Shown here one piece after another: positions 53,360 to 64,000 of a stretch of DNA of 64,000 nucleotides. The number at the start of each line of letters is the position of its first letter. The stretch's first letter is position 1. The DNA is from Scylla paramamosain (lineage: Eukaryota > Arthropoda > Malacostraca > Decapoda > Portunidae), in NCBI RefSeq assembly GCF_035594125.1, contig NC_087168.1, forward strand, positions 13,130,650 to 13,194,649, written 5' to 3'. A program made the translations under genes and the position numbers. The notes under the pieces are model-generated. The model was not told where the DNA came from. It did not search any database and worked only from the letters and a program-made list of their open reading frames with translations.

Positions 53360-55970
53360 CCCTTTTGCACAGATCTCCATTCTTGGAGACTTCAATGTTC
53401 ACCACCAGCTTTGGCTTTCCTCTCCCTTCACTGACCATCCTGGTGAACTACCCTTTAACTTTGCTATCCTCCATGACCTAGAGAAATTGGTGCAACACCC
53501 TACTCATACTCCTGATCGTTTTGGAAATACGCCCAACATTCTTGACCTTTACCAAATCTTCTCTGTTGAGCTCCTCCGATAACAATCTCATATCTGTATC
53601 TTATCCTATCGTTCCATTCCCTCCTTAGGATCCCCCTAAGAGTTGGTGCCTCTGGCATTTTGCCTCAGCTAGTTGGGGGGACCTGAGGAGGTATTTTGCT
53701 GATTTTCCTTGGAATGATTACTGGTTCTGTGTTAGAGACCCATTTGTGTGTGTCAAGCACACAGCAAAACTGATAGTGTCTGATATGGAGGTGTACATTC
53801 CTCACTCTTTTTCTCAACCTTAACCTTCCAAATCTTGGTTTAACACAGCCTTTTCTCGTGCTATACATGATAGAGAGGTGGCCCGCTAAAGGTACTTGGG
53901 CCTTACATCACCAGATGTGCTTTTTATTTCTGCCTGGAACCATGTCAAGTCTGTTCTCCAACTAGCCAAAAACTCCTTCATTAATAGAAAGTGTCAAAAT
54001 CTTTCAAGATCTAACTCCCCCTCATATCTTCTGGCACCTAGCCAAAAACATCTCCAATAACCTTGCTTCTTCTTTCCCTCCTTTATTTCAACCAGATGGC
54101 ACCACTGCTATCACATCTATCTCTAAACCTGAACTCTTTGCTCAAACCTTTGTTAAAAACTCTACCTTGGATGATTCAGGGCTTGTTCCTCCCTCTCACC
54201 TCCACCCTCTGGCTACTTCATGCTACCTATTAAAATTCTTCGCAATGATGTTTTCCATGTCCTCACTGGCTTAAACCATTGGAAGGCTTATGGATCTGAT
54301 GGGATTCCTCCTATTGTTCTCCAAAACTGCACCTCCATGCTTGCATCTTGCCTGGTCAAACTTTCAACTCTGTTTGTCAACATTTACCTTTCCTTCTTGC
54401 TGGAAGTTTGCCTACATTCAGCCTGTTTACCTTGGATGATTCAGGGCTTGTTCCTCCCTCTCACCTCCACCCTCTGGCTACTTCATGCTACCTATTAAAA
54501 TTCTTCGCAATGATGTTTTCCATGTCCTCACTGGCTTAAACCATTGGAAGGCTTATGGATCTGATGGGATTCCTCCTATTGTTCTCCAAAACTGCACCTC
54601 CATGCTTGCATCTTGCCTGGTCAAACTTTCAACTCTGTTTGTCAACATTTACCTTTCCTTCTTGCTGGAAGTTTGCCTACATTCAGCCTGTTCCTAAAAA
54701 GGGTGACAGTTTTAATCCCTCAAATTACTGTCCTATTGCTTTTGTTTCCTGCCTCTCTAAAGTTTTTGAATCTATCCTTAATAGGAAGATTCTTAAACAT
54801 CTATCACTTTACAACCTTCTATCTGATCGCCAGTATGGGTTTCGTCAAGGCCGCTCTACTGGTGATCTGGGTCTCCTTACCGAGTCTTGGTCTTCCTCTT
54901 TTAGAGATTTTAGTGAAATTTTTGCTGTTGCCTTAGACATATCAAAAGCTTTTGCTATAGTCTGGCACAAAGCTTTGATTTCCAAACCACACTCCTACGG
55001 CTTCTATCCTCTCTGTGACTTCATCTTAAGTTTCCTTTCTGACCATTCTGTTGCTGCTGTGGTAGATGGTCACTGTTCTACTAAATCTACAAACAGTGGT
55101 GTTCCTCATGTTCTGTCCTGTCACCCACTCTCTTGCTGTTATTCATCAATGATCTTCTAAACCAAACCTCTTGTCCTATGCACTCCTATGCTGATGATAC
55201 CACCCTGCACTTTTCCACGTCTTTTCATAGATGTCCAACCCTTCAGGAAGTAAACAGTTCCTCAAGGAAGCCACAGAAGGGCTGACTTCTGATCTCTCTA
55301 AAATTTCTGATTCAGGCAGAGCAAACTTAATATTGTTCAGTGGCTCAAAAACTCACTTCCTCCATCTACCAACTCAACACAACCTTCCAGACAACTATTC
55401 CCTCTTCTTCAATGACACTCAACTGTCCCCCCTTCTACACTGAACATCCTTGGTCTGTCCTTTACTTATAATCTAAACTGTAAACTTTACCTCTCATCTG
55501 TAGCTGAAACAGCTTCTATGAAGTTAGACATTCTGAAACATCTGCGCCAGTTTTTCTCACCCTTCCAGCTACTAGCTCTGCTAGCCTTATCCGTCTATGT
55601 ATGGAATATGCTTCAAATGTCTGGGGGGGTTTCCACTTATACCGCTCTTCTAGACAGGGTGGAATCAAAAGTTTTTCGTCTCATCAACTCCTCTCCTCCA
55701 ATTGACCGTCTTCAGCCTCTTTCTCATCGCCGCAGTGTTGCATCTCTTGCTATCTTCTACTGCTATTTTTATGCTAACTGCTCTTCTGATCTTGCTAGCT
55801 GCATGCATCCCCTCCTCCCGCAGCATCACTGCACAAGACTTTGTTCTTTCTCTCACCTCTATTCTGCCCACCTCTCTAATGCAAGAGTTAACCAGTATTC
55901 TTGGTTATTCATGCCCTTCTCTATTAAACTCTGGAACTCCCTGCCTGCTTCTGTATTTCCACTTTACTAT
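53360..55970 (+). pseudogene. Family-A LINE ORF2 (endonuclease to RT), broken
   Basis: The coding order is G-D-F-N-V-H-H endonuclease, linker (DYWFCVRDPFVCVKHTAKL), RT blocks with KKGDSFNPSNYCPIA, RQYGFRQGRSTGD and ALDISKAFAIVWHK, then the YADDTTLHF region in another frame. The residue after K-A-F is Ala where Asp is expected (intact copy: AFDRVW), a loss of a catalytic Asp. Frameshifts and a tandem duplication break the frame. Confidence 0.8.
54164..54693 (+). repeat. 265-bp direct tandem duplication in LINE RT coding sequence
   Basis: Units 54164-54428 and 54429-54693 read the same, both coding the 68-residue stretch that begins MLPIKILRNDVFHVLTGLNH. Since 265 is not a multiple of three, the duplication itself breaks the frame. 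It is recent, or an assembly artefact. Confidence 0.85.
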
Positions 55971-55971
55971 A

Positions 55972-56711
55972 CAGTAAAATCCCTCTTATCCGGCATCAAC
56001 AGGACCGCCAACATGCCGGATACTTGAATATTGCCGGATACTTGAATAGAAGTGAAATTATGTCCACAGTTACCACCCTACACTCACGCATCTTACCATA
56101 ACAAAGATCAGCTGATCGCAGTGCCGCGCGTCGCCACCCGCGCTGCCACCTCACTCACCAACACACAGTTGTAGCATTGGGCCTGTAATTGTGACTCCTT
56201 CTGATCTTTTCAAGCTGAACCACTTGTATAACACTTTGTCCATCATTTCACCACGATGATACTGCAGTGGGTGACGATTTTCCGCTGCCTTTGGGGGTGT
56301 CGGTGGCTTTCATGTAATCCCACAACTTTTTCGTTTGGGATTTAATGTCATAAATAGTTGATGAGCCCACATCGTATTCCGCCATTAGTTGCTGTCTGCT
56401 TTCATCTCTCTCTAATTGTGTAAGCACAACACACTTCCTCTTTTCTACAACTTTAGGCATGATAAAGGCGTCAGGCGATAAACAGTACACACGTGGGACT
56501 GAGTCACTGAGTAAACACAGTGCAGTGGGCCGTGGGTGGCGCGAAGCAGTGTGCTCTGGTGGCGAGGGGACAAAGTATGCCTCGCGCGGGAATTTTAATC
56601 GATTTTATGAGTACACATTGATTTTTTTATTGATTTTAAGGCTCGGGGAAAAATGTGCCAGATAGTTGAAGCTGCCAGACACTCGAATGCCGGATGAGAG
56701 GGATTTTACTG
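55972..56711 (-). mobile_element. Tigger/pogo-like element, family TA, copy 2, with transposase remnant
   Basis: A 740-bp element with ends CAGTAAAATCCCTCTTATCC and GGATGAGAGGGATTTTACTG, flanked by TA (55970-55971, 56712-56713). It sits inside a family-A LINE: deleting it with one TA rejoins the LINE's C-terminal coding sequence. It holds an antisense DNA-binding-domain remnant (56248-56460). Confidence 0.9.
56248..56460 (-). pseudogene. Tigger/pogo transposase N-terminal (CENP-B/psq-type HTH) remnant
   Basis: A 70-codon frame on the minus strand starting MPKVVEKRKCVVLTQLERDE and continuing through AEYDVGSSTIYDIKSQTKK. It matches the helix-turn-helix leader of Tigger/jerky-type transposases (K-R-K..L..K..I...Y-x-V-G-S-S-T-I-Y-D-I). 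It ends at a stop; the CENP-B-type second HTH and the DDE core are absent. It fits the TA target duplications and CAGTA ends of the host element. Confidence 0.7.
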
Positions 56712-56871
56712 TAACTTGAATTCCTTCAAGAGGGAGGTTTCAAGACACTTATCCCTTGATTTTTTACTACCGCTTTTGAACCTGTTCGAGAACCGGCATC
56801 TCAGTGGTCTTTTTTTTTAATTGAATTTTTGTTGCCTTTGGCCGGTGTACCTCCTCCATAAAAAAAAAAAC

Positions 56872-57320
<449 letters not shown>

Positions 57321-57323
<3 letters not shown>

Positions 57324-57755
57324 TCTTCAGCCCCTCTCTCACCGCCGCAATGTTGCATATCTAGCTGTCTTCTACCGCTATTTTCATGCCAACTGCTCTT
57401 CTGATCTTGCTAACTGCATGCCTCCCCTCCTTCCGCGGCCTCGCTGCACAAGACTTTCTTCTTTATCTCACCCCTATTCTGTCCACCTCTCTAACGCAAG
57501 AGTTAACCAGTATTCTCTATCATTCATCCCTTTCTCTGGTAAACTCTGGAACTCCCTGCCTGCTTCTGTATTTCCACCTTCCTATGACTTGAATTCCTTC
57601 AAGAGGGAGGTTTCAAGACACTTATCCACCAATTTTTGACCACTGCTTTGACCCTTTTATGGGACTGGCATTTCAGTGGGCATTTTTTTTATTAGATTTT
57701 TGTTGCCCTTGGCCAGTATCCTTCCTACATAATAAAAAAAAAAAACAAAACTCAG
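57321..57755 (+). mobile_element. Family-A LINE 3' fragment
   Basis: A 5'-truncated copy with the intact C-terminal tail (FIPFSGKLWNSLPASVFPPS .. VSRHLSTNF, stop near 57639), the family's 3' end and an A-rich tail at 57731-57754. Its 5' end abuts and truncates the right arm of a large inverted repeat. Confidence 0.85.
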
Positions 57756-59108
57756 ACCTGCCGGACGCGGCCCAGCCAGCCGGAGACCCGACCTCGACAC
57801 TAGTGCTGGTTAACCTTGCACTGTGGAAGAACCTGGATTTCTTCCAACAGTGTAACACTGTTATTCTGCTGGGAACTATTATTATGTAATTATACTGCAG
57901 CGAAAGATAAAGCTTAAAAAAAGAAAAAAAAATAGAAAGGGCACCTCTAAATTAACTATTGTTTGGGAAAGAAGTATCCTAGAGGTATATAGGAATGAAA
58001 TTTCCGTGGAGGAATCTCCATGGATGGAATTTAGAATCGGTGGGGCTGGGAACAGATTGTGAGAATGGCGTTAGCTTTGAGCTGTGATTCACCAGCATTC
58101 TACATCCTGTTATACCTGAAAAGGAGTTCAACGACTCCATTTTGAGACATCTCAGCGCCCTATGTCGGGTTTATTTTAACAGGACAAGTGGAAGTGATAT
58201 TGTAAAAGTTTTCGTGATTCTAGTAATAATTCAACAAGAATATCATTATGCACCAAGAAAAATATCCATGAAAACTTAACTACGCACTGTGGCCTTTGAA
58301 AGTAACCCTAAGGCGCTTCGTAGTATGAACCTAAAATCTTTAAAAGGATCCGTGTGTTCGAATCGCTTGGCTTCCCTAACCCAATTACGGGGAACCGGCT
58401 GATGTGAAAGGCTAATTATGGCTCTGTGGAACTAACGTGAGTATTTAATTTTGCGTATTTTAGAGGTTCTGTTGTACACCAAAGAAGTGGAGAGGATGCA
58501 AGTATACTTTATGGATGTGGTTGTTTTGTGGTGCATGGTGAGGTGGAGCATTAGGCTGAGATGCAAATTGTGCTGGCGACATGGAGCTATACCTCTGTGG
58601 CTGGGGATGATTGTTTACAAGTTTATAGCATGGAGGTTTCGTCCTAAGTCACATATAGGTCGATAATTAATCCTACACTGTCCGTACATTCAGTCTATGT
58701 TAGTAAAAGGTAAGCACATACCAGACTATAAACGGCAAACCCTAACGTGGCTTTCCTTTGAGGGCAGCGGTTGTATGAATAGCACAAATGCAGTACAAGA
58801 TGAGGCACATGTTTTATTGTACTGTGAATTTTCAAATGACTATAGAGCAAGGTGTGGTATGTTAAACTTCTCTTATATGAGCACTGATTGTAATGAATGA
58901 ACATCATTTTGATAAACTATGTAATATAAATAATGTCCTAAAGATATAATGGGCTCGTCACTAGAGTTGTTTGTAAATGATCAGTAAAATTACTAGGAAT
59001 ATCGTATTAAATATTCATATAGATATTCATTTGGGTTGATACAAGTTGTGTATATTGTGTTCGTCAATGTTTTTATTTACTTTTTTTTTTTTGTCAATAA
59101 ACTATAAT

Positions 59109-59112
<4 letters not shown>
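57756..59112. other. Unassigned stretch
   Basis: A short GC-rich piece (57760-57820), then unremarkable sequence apart from the weak retroelement-like frame at 58685-58900. Confidence 0.4.
58685..58900 (+). pseudogene. Possible retroelement C-terminal fragment
   Basis: One frame contains IPDYKRQTLTWL, AVQDEAHVLLYCEFSNDYRA and RCGML. The x-D-E-x-H-x-L-x-x-C...Y..R-A-R pattern is common at the C-terminus of RT-type mobile proteins in invertebrates. Nothing else of the element is recognisable. Confidence 0.3.

Positions 59113-59184
<72 letters not shown>
59113..59184. repeat. (CT)n microsatellite
   Basis: Pure run. Confidence 0.95.
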
Positions 59185-59187
<3 letters not shown>

Positions 59188-59329
59188 AACCACAGGTAGG
59201 TAGGGATAGATAGATGCAAACTGTTAACATCACGGAAGTTGTCCTTTGTTTATTTATGTTAGACAATTCGCACAACAGCAGGCACCATCCTGATCAGGGG
59301 AATGCTGATGCAAATTCAGATGTTACGTC

Positions 59330-59576
59330 TACGTCCACTGTATGTTAGCCGGCGGCAGCTTCCGGCTTCCGAGGCAGAGTAGTGGGAGACAGAGCTGTGT
59401 GCCTTGGGGGCTGGGAGGGCGGGGACGAGTGACCGGGTGACGCTCGCTGCTGGTAGTTGCGTCAAACGAGCGGCGGAGGGCCACATCGAAACTTGGCGCG
59501 TCTCTTGAAGGACTTGGTGCTGCGTGTGTACAAAACTAAACAAACTCTAAAAACTAAATGTTGTGGTGTTGCCGTT
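59330..59576. other. CpG-rich block next to an A-rich tail
   Basis: Much richer in G+C and CpG than anything nearby (CCGGCGGCAGC, GAGGGCGGGGACGAG, GAGCGGCGGAGGG). An A-rich stretch with AATAAA-type motifs follows (59577-59612), then (TA)n. It could be a promoter or 5' UTR of an off-window gene, or a retroposed RNA copy. No frame is convincing. Confidence 0.35.
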
Positions 59577-59589
59577 AAAAAATAAATAA

Positions 59590-59712
<123 letters not shown>

Positions 59713-59962
59713 CTGACGTTTCCAAAGACGCAGAGCACGCAGTGACCTTGCTGACGTCTCTCCAATGACCAAAGACGCAGAGTGCCTCACTTGACAACGT
59801 TCAGAAGCACCACGTTTCTTTATTTCCCCTTGACAGTGCTTTACAAGAAACTTTCCCGCATGACTATTGATATAACGCTACTTTTAATAAAATGTTCCTG
59901 CCGCTGGTGTGACAAGCAACCGAGTAGACGAACATTTTCCATTTGTATCCATATAACCATAT

Positions 59963-60970
<1,008 letters not shown>

Positions 60971-63085
60971 GCTAGTTGGGGGGACCTGAGGCGGTATTTT
61001 GCTGATTTTCCTTGGAATGACTACTGCTTCCGTGTCAGAGACCCGTCTTTGTGTGCTGAGCGCATAACAGAGGTGATAGTGTCTGGCATGGAGGCGTACA
61101 TTCCTCACTCTTTTTCTCGTCCTAAACCTTCTAAACCTTGGTTTAACACAGCTTGTTCTCGTGCTATACATGATAGAGAGGTGGCCCACAAAAGGTACTT
61201 AAGCCTTCCTTCACCAGAATCTCATGCACTTTATATTTCTGCCCGGAACCATGCCAAGTCTGTTCTCCAACTAGCCAAAAACTCCTTCATTAACAGAAAA
61301 TGTCAAAACCTTTCAAGATCTAACTCCCCTCGTGATTTCTGGCATCTAGCCAAAAATATCTCCAATAACTTTGCTTCTTCTTCTTTCCCTCCTCTACTTC
61401 AACCAGATGGCACCACTGCTATCACATCTATTTCTAAAGCTGAACTCTTTGCTCAAACCTTTGCTAAAAACTCTACCTTGGACGATTCTGGGCTTGTTCC
61501 TCCCTCTCCTCCACCCTCTGACTACTTCATGCCTCGTATTAAAATTCTTCGTAATGATGTTTTCCATGCCCTCGCTGGCCTAAACCCTCAGAAGGCTTAT
61601 GGACCTGATGGGGTCCCTCCTATTGTTCTCCGAAACTGTGCCTCCGTGCTTGCACCTTGCCTAGTCAAACTCTTTCAGCTCTGTCTGTCAACATCTACCT
61701 TTCCTTCTTGCTGGAAGTTTGCCTACATTCAACCTGTTCCTAAAAAGGGTGACCGCTCTAATCCCTCAAACTACCGTCCTATTGCTTTAATTTCCTGCTT
61801 ATCTAAAGTTTTTGAATCTATCCTCAACAGGAAGATTCTTAAACATCTATCACTTCACAACCTTCTATCTGATCGCCAGTATGGGTTCCGTCAAGGCCGC
61901 TCGACTGGTGATCTTCTGGCTTTCCTTACTGAGTCTTGGTCATCCTCTTTTAGAGACTTTGGTGAAACTTTTGCTGTTGCCTTGGACATATCAAAAGCCT
62001 TTGATAGAGTCTGGCACAAAGCTTTGATTTCCAAACTACCCTCCTACGGTTTCTATCCTTCTCTCTGTAACTTCATCTCAAGTTTCCTTTCTGACCGTTC
62101 TATTGCTGCTGTGGTAGACGGTCACTGTTCTTCTCCTAAATCTATTAACAGTGGTGTTCCTCAGGGTTCTGTCCTGTCACCCACTCTCTTCTTATTATTC
62201 ATTAATGATCTTCTAAAACAAACTTCTTGTCCTATCCACTCCTATGCTGATGATACCACCCTGCACTTTTCCACGTCTTTTCATAGACGTCCAACCCTTC
62301 AGGAGGTAAACATATCACGCAGGGAAGCCACAGAACGCCTGACTTCTGATCTTTCTAAAATTTCTGATTGGGGCAGAGCAAACTTGGTATTGTTCAATGC
62401 CTCAAAAACTCAATTCCTCCATCTATCAACTCGACACAATCTTCCAGACAACTATCCCCTCTTCTTCAATGACACTCAACTATCCCCCTCTTCTACACTG
62501 AACATCCTCGGTCTGTCCTTTACTTATAATCTGAACTGGAAACTTCACATCTCATCTCTAGCTAAAACAGCTTCCATGAAGTTAGGTGTTCTGAGACGTC
62601 TCCGCCAGTTTTTCTCACCCCCGCAGCTGCTAACTCTGTACAAGGGCCTTATCCGTCCATGTATGGAGTATGCTTCACATGTCTGGGGGGGTTCCACTCA
62701 TACTGCTGTTCTAGACAGGGTGGAATCAAAAGCTTTTCGTCTCATCAACTCCTCTCCTCTAACTGACTGTCTTCAGCCTCTCTCTCACCGCCGCAATGTT
62801 GCATCTCTAGCTGTCTTCTACCGCTATTTTCATGCTAACTGCTCTTCTGATCTTGCTAACTGCATGCCTCCCCTCCTTCCGCGGCCTCGCTGCACAAGAC
62901 TTTCTTCTTTCTCTCACTCCTATTCTGTCCACCTCTCTAACGCAAGAGTTAACCAGTATTCTCAATCATTCATCCCTTTCTCTGGTAAACTCTGGAACTC
63001 CTTGCCTGCTTCTGTATTTCCACCTTCCTATGACTTGAATTCCTTCAAGAGGGAGGTTTCAAGACACTTATCCACCAATTTTTGA
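60971..63085 (+). CDS. Reverse transcriptase of family-A LINE (jockey/BS-like), 5'-truncated, open frame
   Basis: The reverse transcriptase would copy element RNA at the target site; the endonuclease that nicks DNA is missing, so the copy cannot move alone. The first Met in frame is at 61049 (678 codons to the stop), but the frame is open from the insertion edge. Counting from that Met: KKGDRSNPSNYRPIA near 232-246, QYGFRQGRSTGDLL 277-290, ALDISKAFDRVW 311-322, GVPQGSVLSP 369-378, YADD 399-402, and a C-terminal tail ending VSRHLSTNF. No stop or frameshift is seen, unlike the other four copies in this window. Confidence 0.9.
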   Translation, partial: ASWGDLRRYFADFPWNDYCFRVRDPSLCAERITEVIVSGMEAYIPHSFSRPKPSKPWFNTACSRAIHDREVAHKRYLSLPSPESHALYISARNHAKSVLQLAKNSFINRKCQNLSRSNSPRDFWHLAKNISNNFASSSFPPLLQPDGTTAITSISKAELFAQTFAKNSTLDDSGLVPPSPPPSDYFMPRIKILRNDVFHALAGLNPQKAYGPDGVPPIVLRNCASVLAPCLVKLFQLCLSTSTFPSCWKFAYIQPVPKKGDRSNPSNYRPIALISCLSKVFESILNRKILKHLSLHNLLSDRQYGFRQGRSTGDLLAFLTESWSSSFRDFGETFAVALDISKAFDRVWHKALISKLPSYGFYPSLCNFISSFLSDRSIAAVVDGHCSSPKSINSGVPQGSVLSPTLFLLFINDLLKQTSCPIHSYADDTTLHFSTSFHRRPTLQEVNISRREATERLTSDLSKISDWGRANLVLFNASKTQFLHLSTRHNLPDNYPLFFNDTQLSPSSTLNILGLSFTYNLNWKLHISSLAKTASMKLGVLRRLRQFFSPPQLLTLYKGLIRPCMEYASHVWGGSTHTAVLDRVESKAFRLINSSPLTDCLQPLSHRRNVASLAVFYRYFHANCSSDLANCMPPLLPRPRCTRLSSFSHSYSVHLSNARVNQYSQSFIPFSGKLWNSLPASVFPPSYDLNSFKREVSRHLSTNF

Positions 63086-63201
63086 CCACTGCTTTGACCC
63101 TTTTAGGGACTGGCATTTTCAGTGGGCATTTTTTTTATTAGATTTTTGTTGCCCTTGGCCAGTATCCTTCCTACATAAAAAAAAAAAAAAAAAAAAAAAA
63201 A
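60971..63201 (+). mobile_element. Family-A LINE, 5'-truncated, poly-A tailed, inserted in a CR1-like fragment
   Basis: Starts in ORF2 just after the endonuclease and ends in A(n) at 63178-63201. The flanks carry the short target duplication ATATT (60966-60970 and 63201-63205). On both sides lies one CR1-like (family B) fragment whose halves join to the sequence seen near 37890-38000. The frame is open from the first base to the stop. Confidence 0.92.
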
Positions 63202-63680
63202 TATTACAGGTCGCTTAGAATCAGTAGAAAGAAGTATGATTGAAAGGATAAAGGAGATGAGGAGTATTCCTTGCGAAAGATGACTGAAGCTTTTAAATCT
63301 TCATTCCTTAGAGAGGTGTAGATTACTAGGGGACCTGATGGAGGTTTTTAAGTGGTATAGGGGATATAACAAGGTTGGTGTAAGTAAAATTCCCAGGATC
63401 ATTAACCAGAATAGAACAAGAAATGATAGGTTCAAGCTTGAAAAAAATTATATTTAGAAAGGGATAGGAAGGAACTGGTTCTTAAATACAGTGGTAAATG
63501 AATGGAATAGACTCAGCAATCAGATTGTTAGTGTTAAGTTGATTAGGGAGCTTTAAAAGGAGATTAGACAAATTTATGGATGAGGATGATAAGTGAAAAT
63601 ATGTGGGTATGTTTCATACAGGGAGTGTCACGTGTAGGCATGACGGCTTCTTGCAGTTTCTTTATTTTCTGAAGTTCTCA
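63202..63680 (+). mobile_element. CR1-like LINE (family B) fragment, right part
   Basis: Continues the fragment at 60921, matching 37928-38400 (GAGGAGTATTCCTT, TTTAAGTGGTATA, TTCATACAGGGA) and ending near CTCATGTTCTTTC. It codes the broken LINE C-terminus only. Confidence 0.75.
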
Positions 63681-63924
63681 TGTTCTTTCTCCCATAATGA
63701 GACATTTACCTTACATTAGCAACACTCTATTTTGTACCAAAGAATACATACATTCATACATACGTGCTTATAGGAATACATGCACAGCAATGAGATTAAC
63801 CGAGACAAATACATAGGAAAATAATTACATATACATAAAATAAACGATAAATCTTAAAATAGAGTAAACAGAAAACATTAAAATACATAGGGAATGAGAA
63901 ACTTAAGTATTAATTATGATTCTT

Positions 63925-63932
<8 letters not shown>

Positions 63933-64000
<68 letters not shown>
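63933..64000. repeat. (TA)n microsatellite, running off the window
   Basis: Pure TA to the last base. Confidence 0.95.

Larger units (their letters stand above)
52200..56871 (+). mobile_element. Family-A LINE (jockey/BS-like), near full length but decayed, with four internal rearrangements
   Basis: The endonuclease is visible near 53380 ([17 protein letters not shown]), RT from about 54200 to 55400, and the C-terminal tail to 56740; it ends in a short poly-A at 56861-56870. It is interrupted by a hAT-like MITE (52599-52846), a foldback element (53011-53173), a 265-bp tandem duplication (54164-54693) and a Tigger-like element (55972-56711). Many frameshifts. The 5' edge is approximate. Confidence 0.8.

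Noticed and set aside
58335..58420. Possible tRNA or tRNA-derived SINE (GTTCGAATC motif)
   Set aside because: No cloverleaf could be drawn around it and box A is not convincing.
61371..63038. Overlapping frames in the family-A LINE
   Set aside because: Alternative-frame shadows of the RT frame.

Overview
This is a eukaryotic, intron-rich window, almost certainly from an arthropod and most likely a decapod crustacean. Three things point there: the host gene has the arthropod perlecan layout (LDLa, Ig, then laminin-G/EGF repeats); two-base microsatellites (CT/GA, TA, CA/GT) are extremely dense; and the LINE families look like those common in crab and shrimp genomes. The species call is inference. 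No complete gene, rRNA or tRNA was recognised.

One host gene fills most of the window: the 3' half of perlecan (basement-membrane heparan sulfate proteoglycan core protein; HSPG2, called trol in flies) on the + strand. I resolve 19 consecutive coding exons from 2943 to 41379 with AG/GT borders; every junction keeps the reading phase. Together they encode about 1,050 residues: two LDLa modules (2943-3047, 7575-7727), three Ig modules (9338-22505), then perlecan domain V: LamG1 (22384-24066), two EGF (24852-27630), LamG2 (27437-32303), two EGF (32125-32727) and LamG3 (39266-41379). Downstream (44316, 45261, 46410, 47555) lie several candidate alternative last exons; which of them are used cannot be settled from sequence.

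The introns and the 3' flank are layered with mobile elements. DNA transposons: a hAT element with an intact 679-aa transposase, terminal repeats and an 8-bp target duplication (28173-30844); a piggyBac-type element with TTAA ends (25037-26067); TA-flanked CAGTA-ended Tigger/pogo-like elements (728, 24136, 34064, 42646, 55972); PIF/Harbinger-derived repeats (4461, 5925, 16541); small hAT-type elements (26784, 33177, 52599); and a double-hairpin foldback element (53011). Non-LTR retrotransposons fall in three families, here called A (jockey/BS-like, poly-A tail), B (CR1-like, with an SGNH-esterase ORF1) and C (jockey/CR1-like, coiled-coil ORF1). Several are nested: A inside C at 11921, B inside a Tigger-like element at 34064-38904, and A inside B at 60971.

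From about 48 kb onward no host gene is supported. That region is retroelement debris, microsatellites, a large inverted repeat around 52.0/57.3 kb, and one CpG-rich block near 59.4 kb of unknown role.
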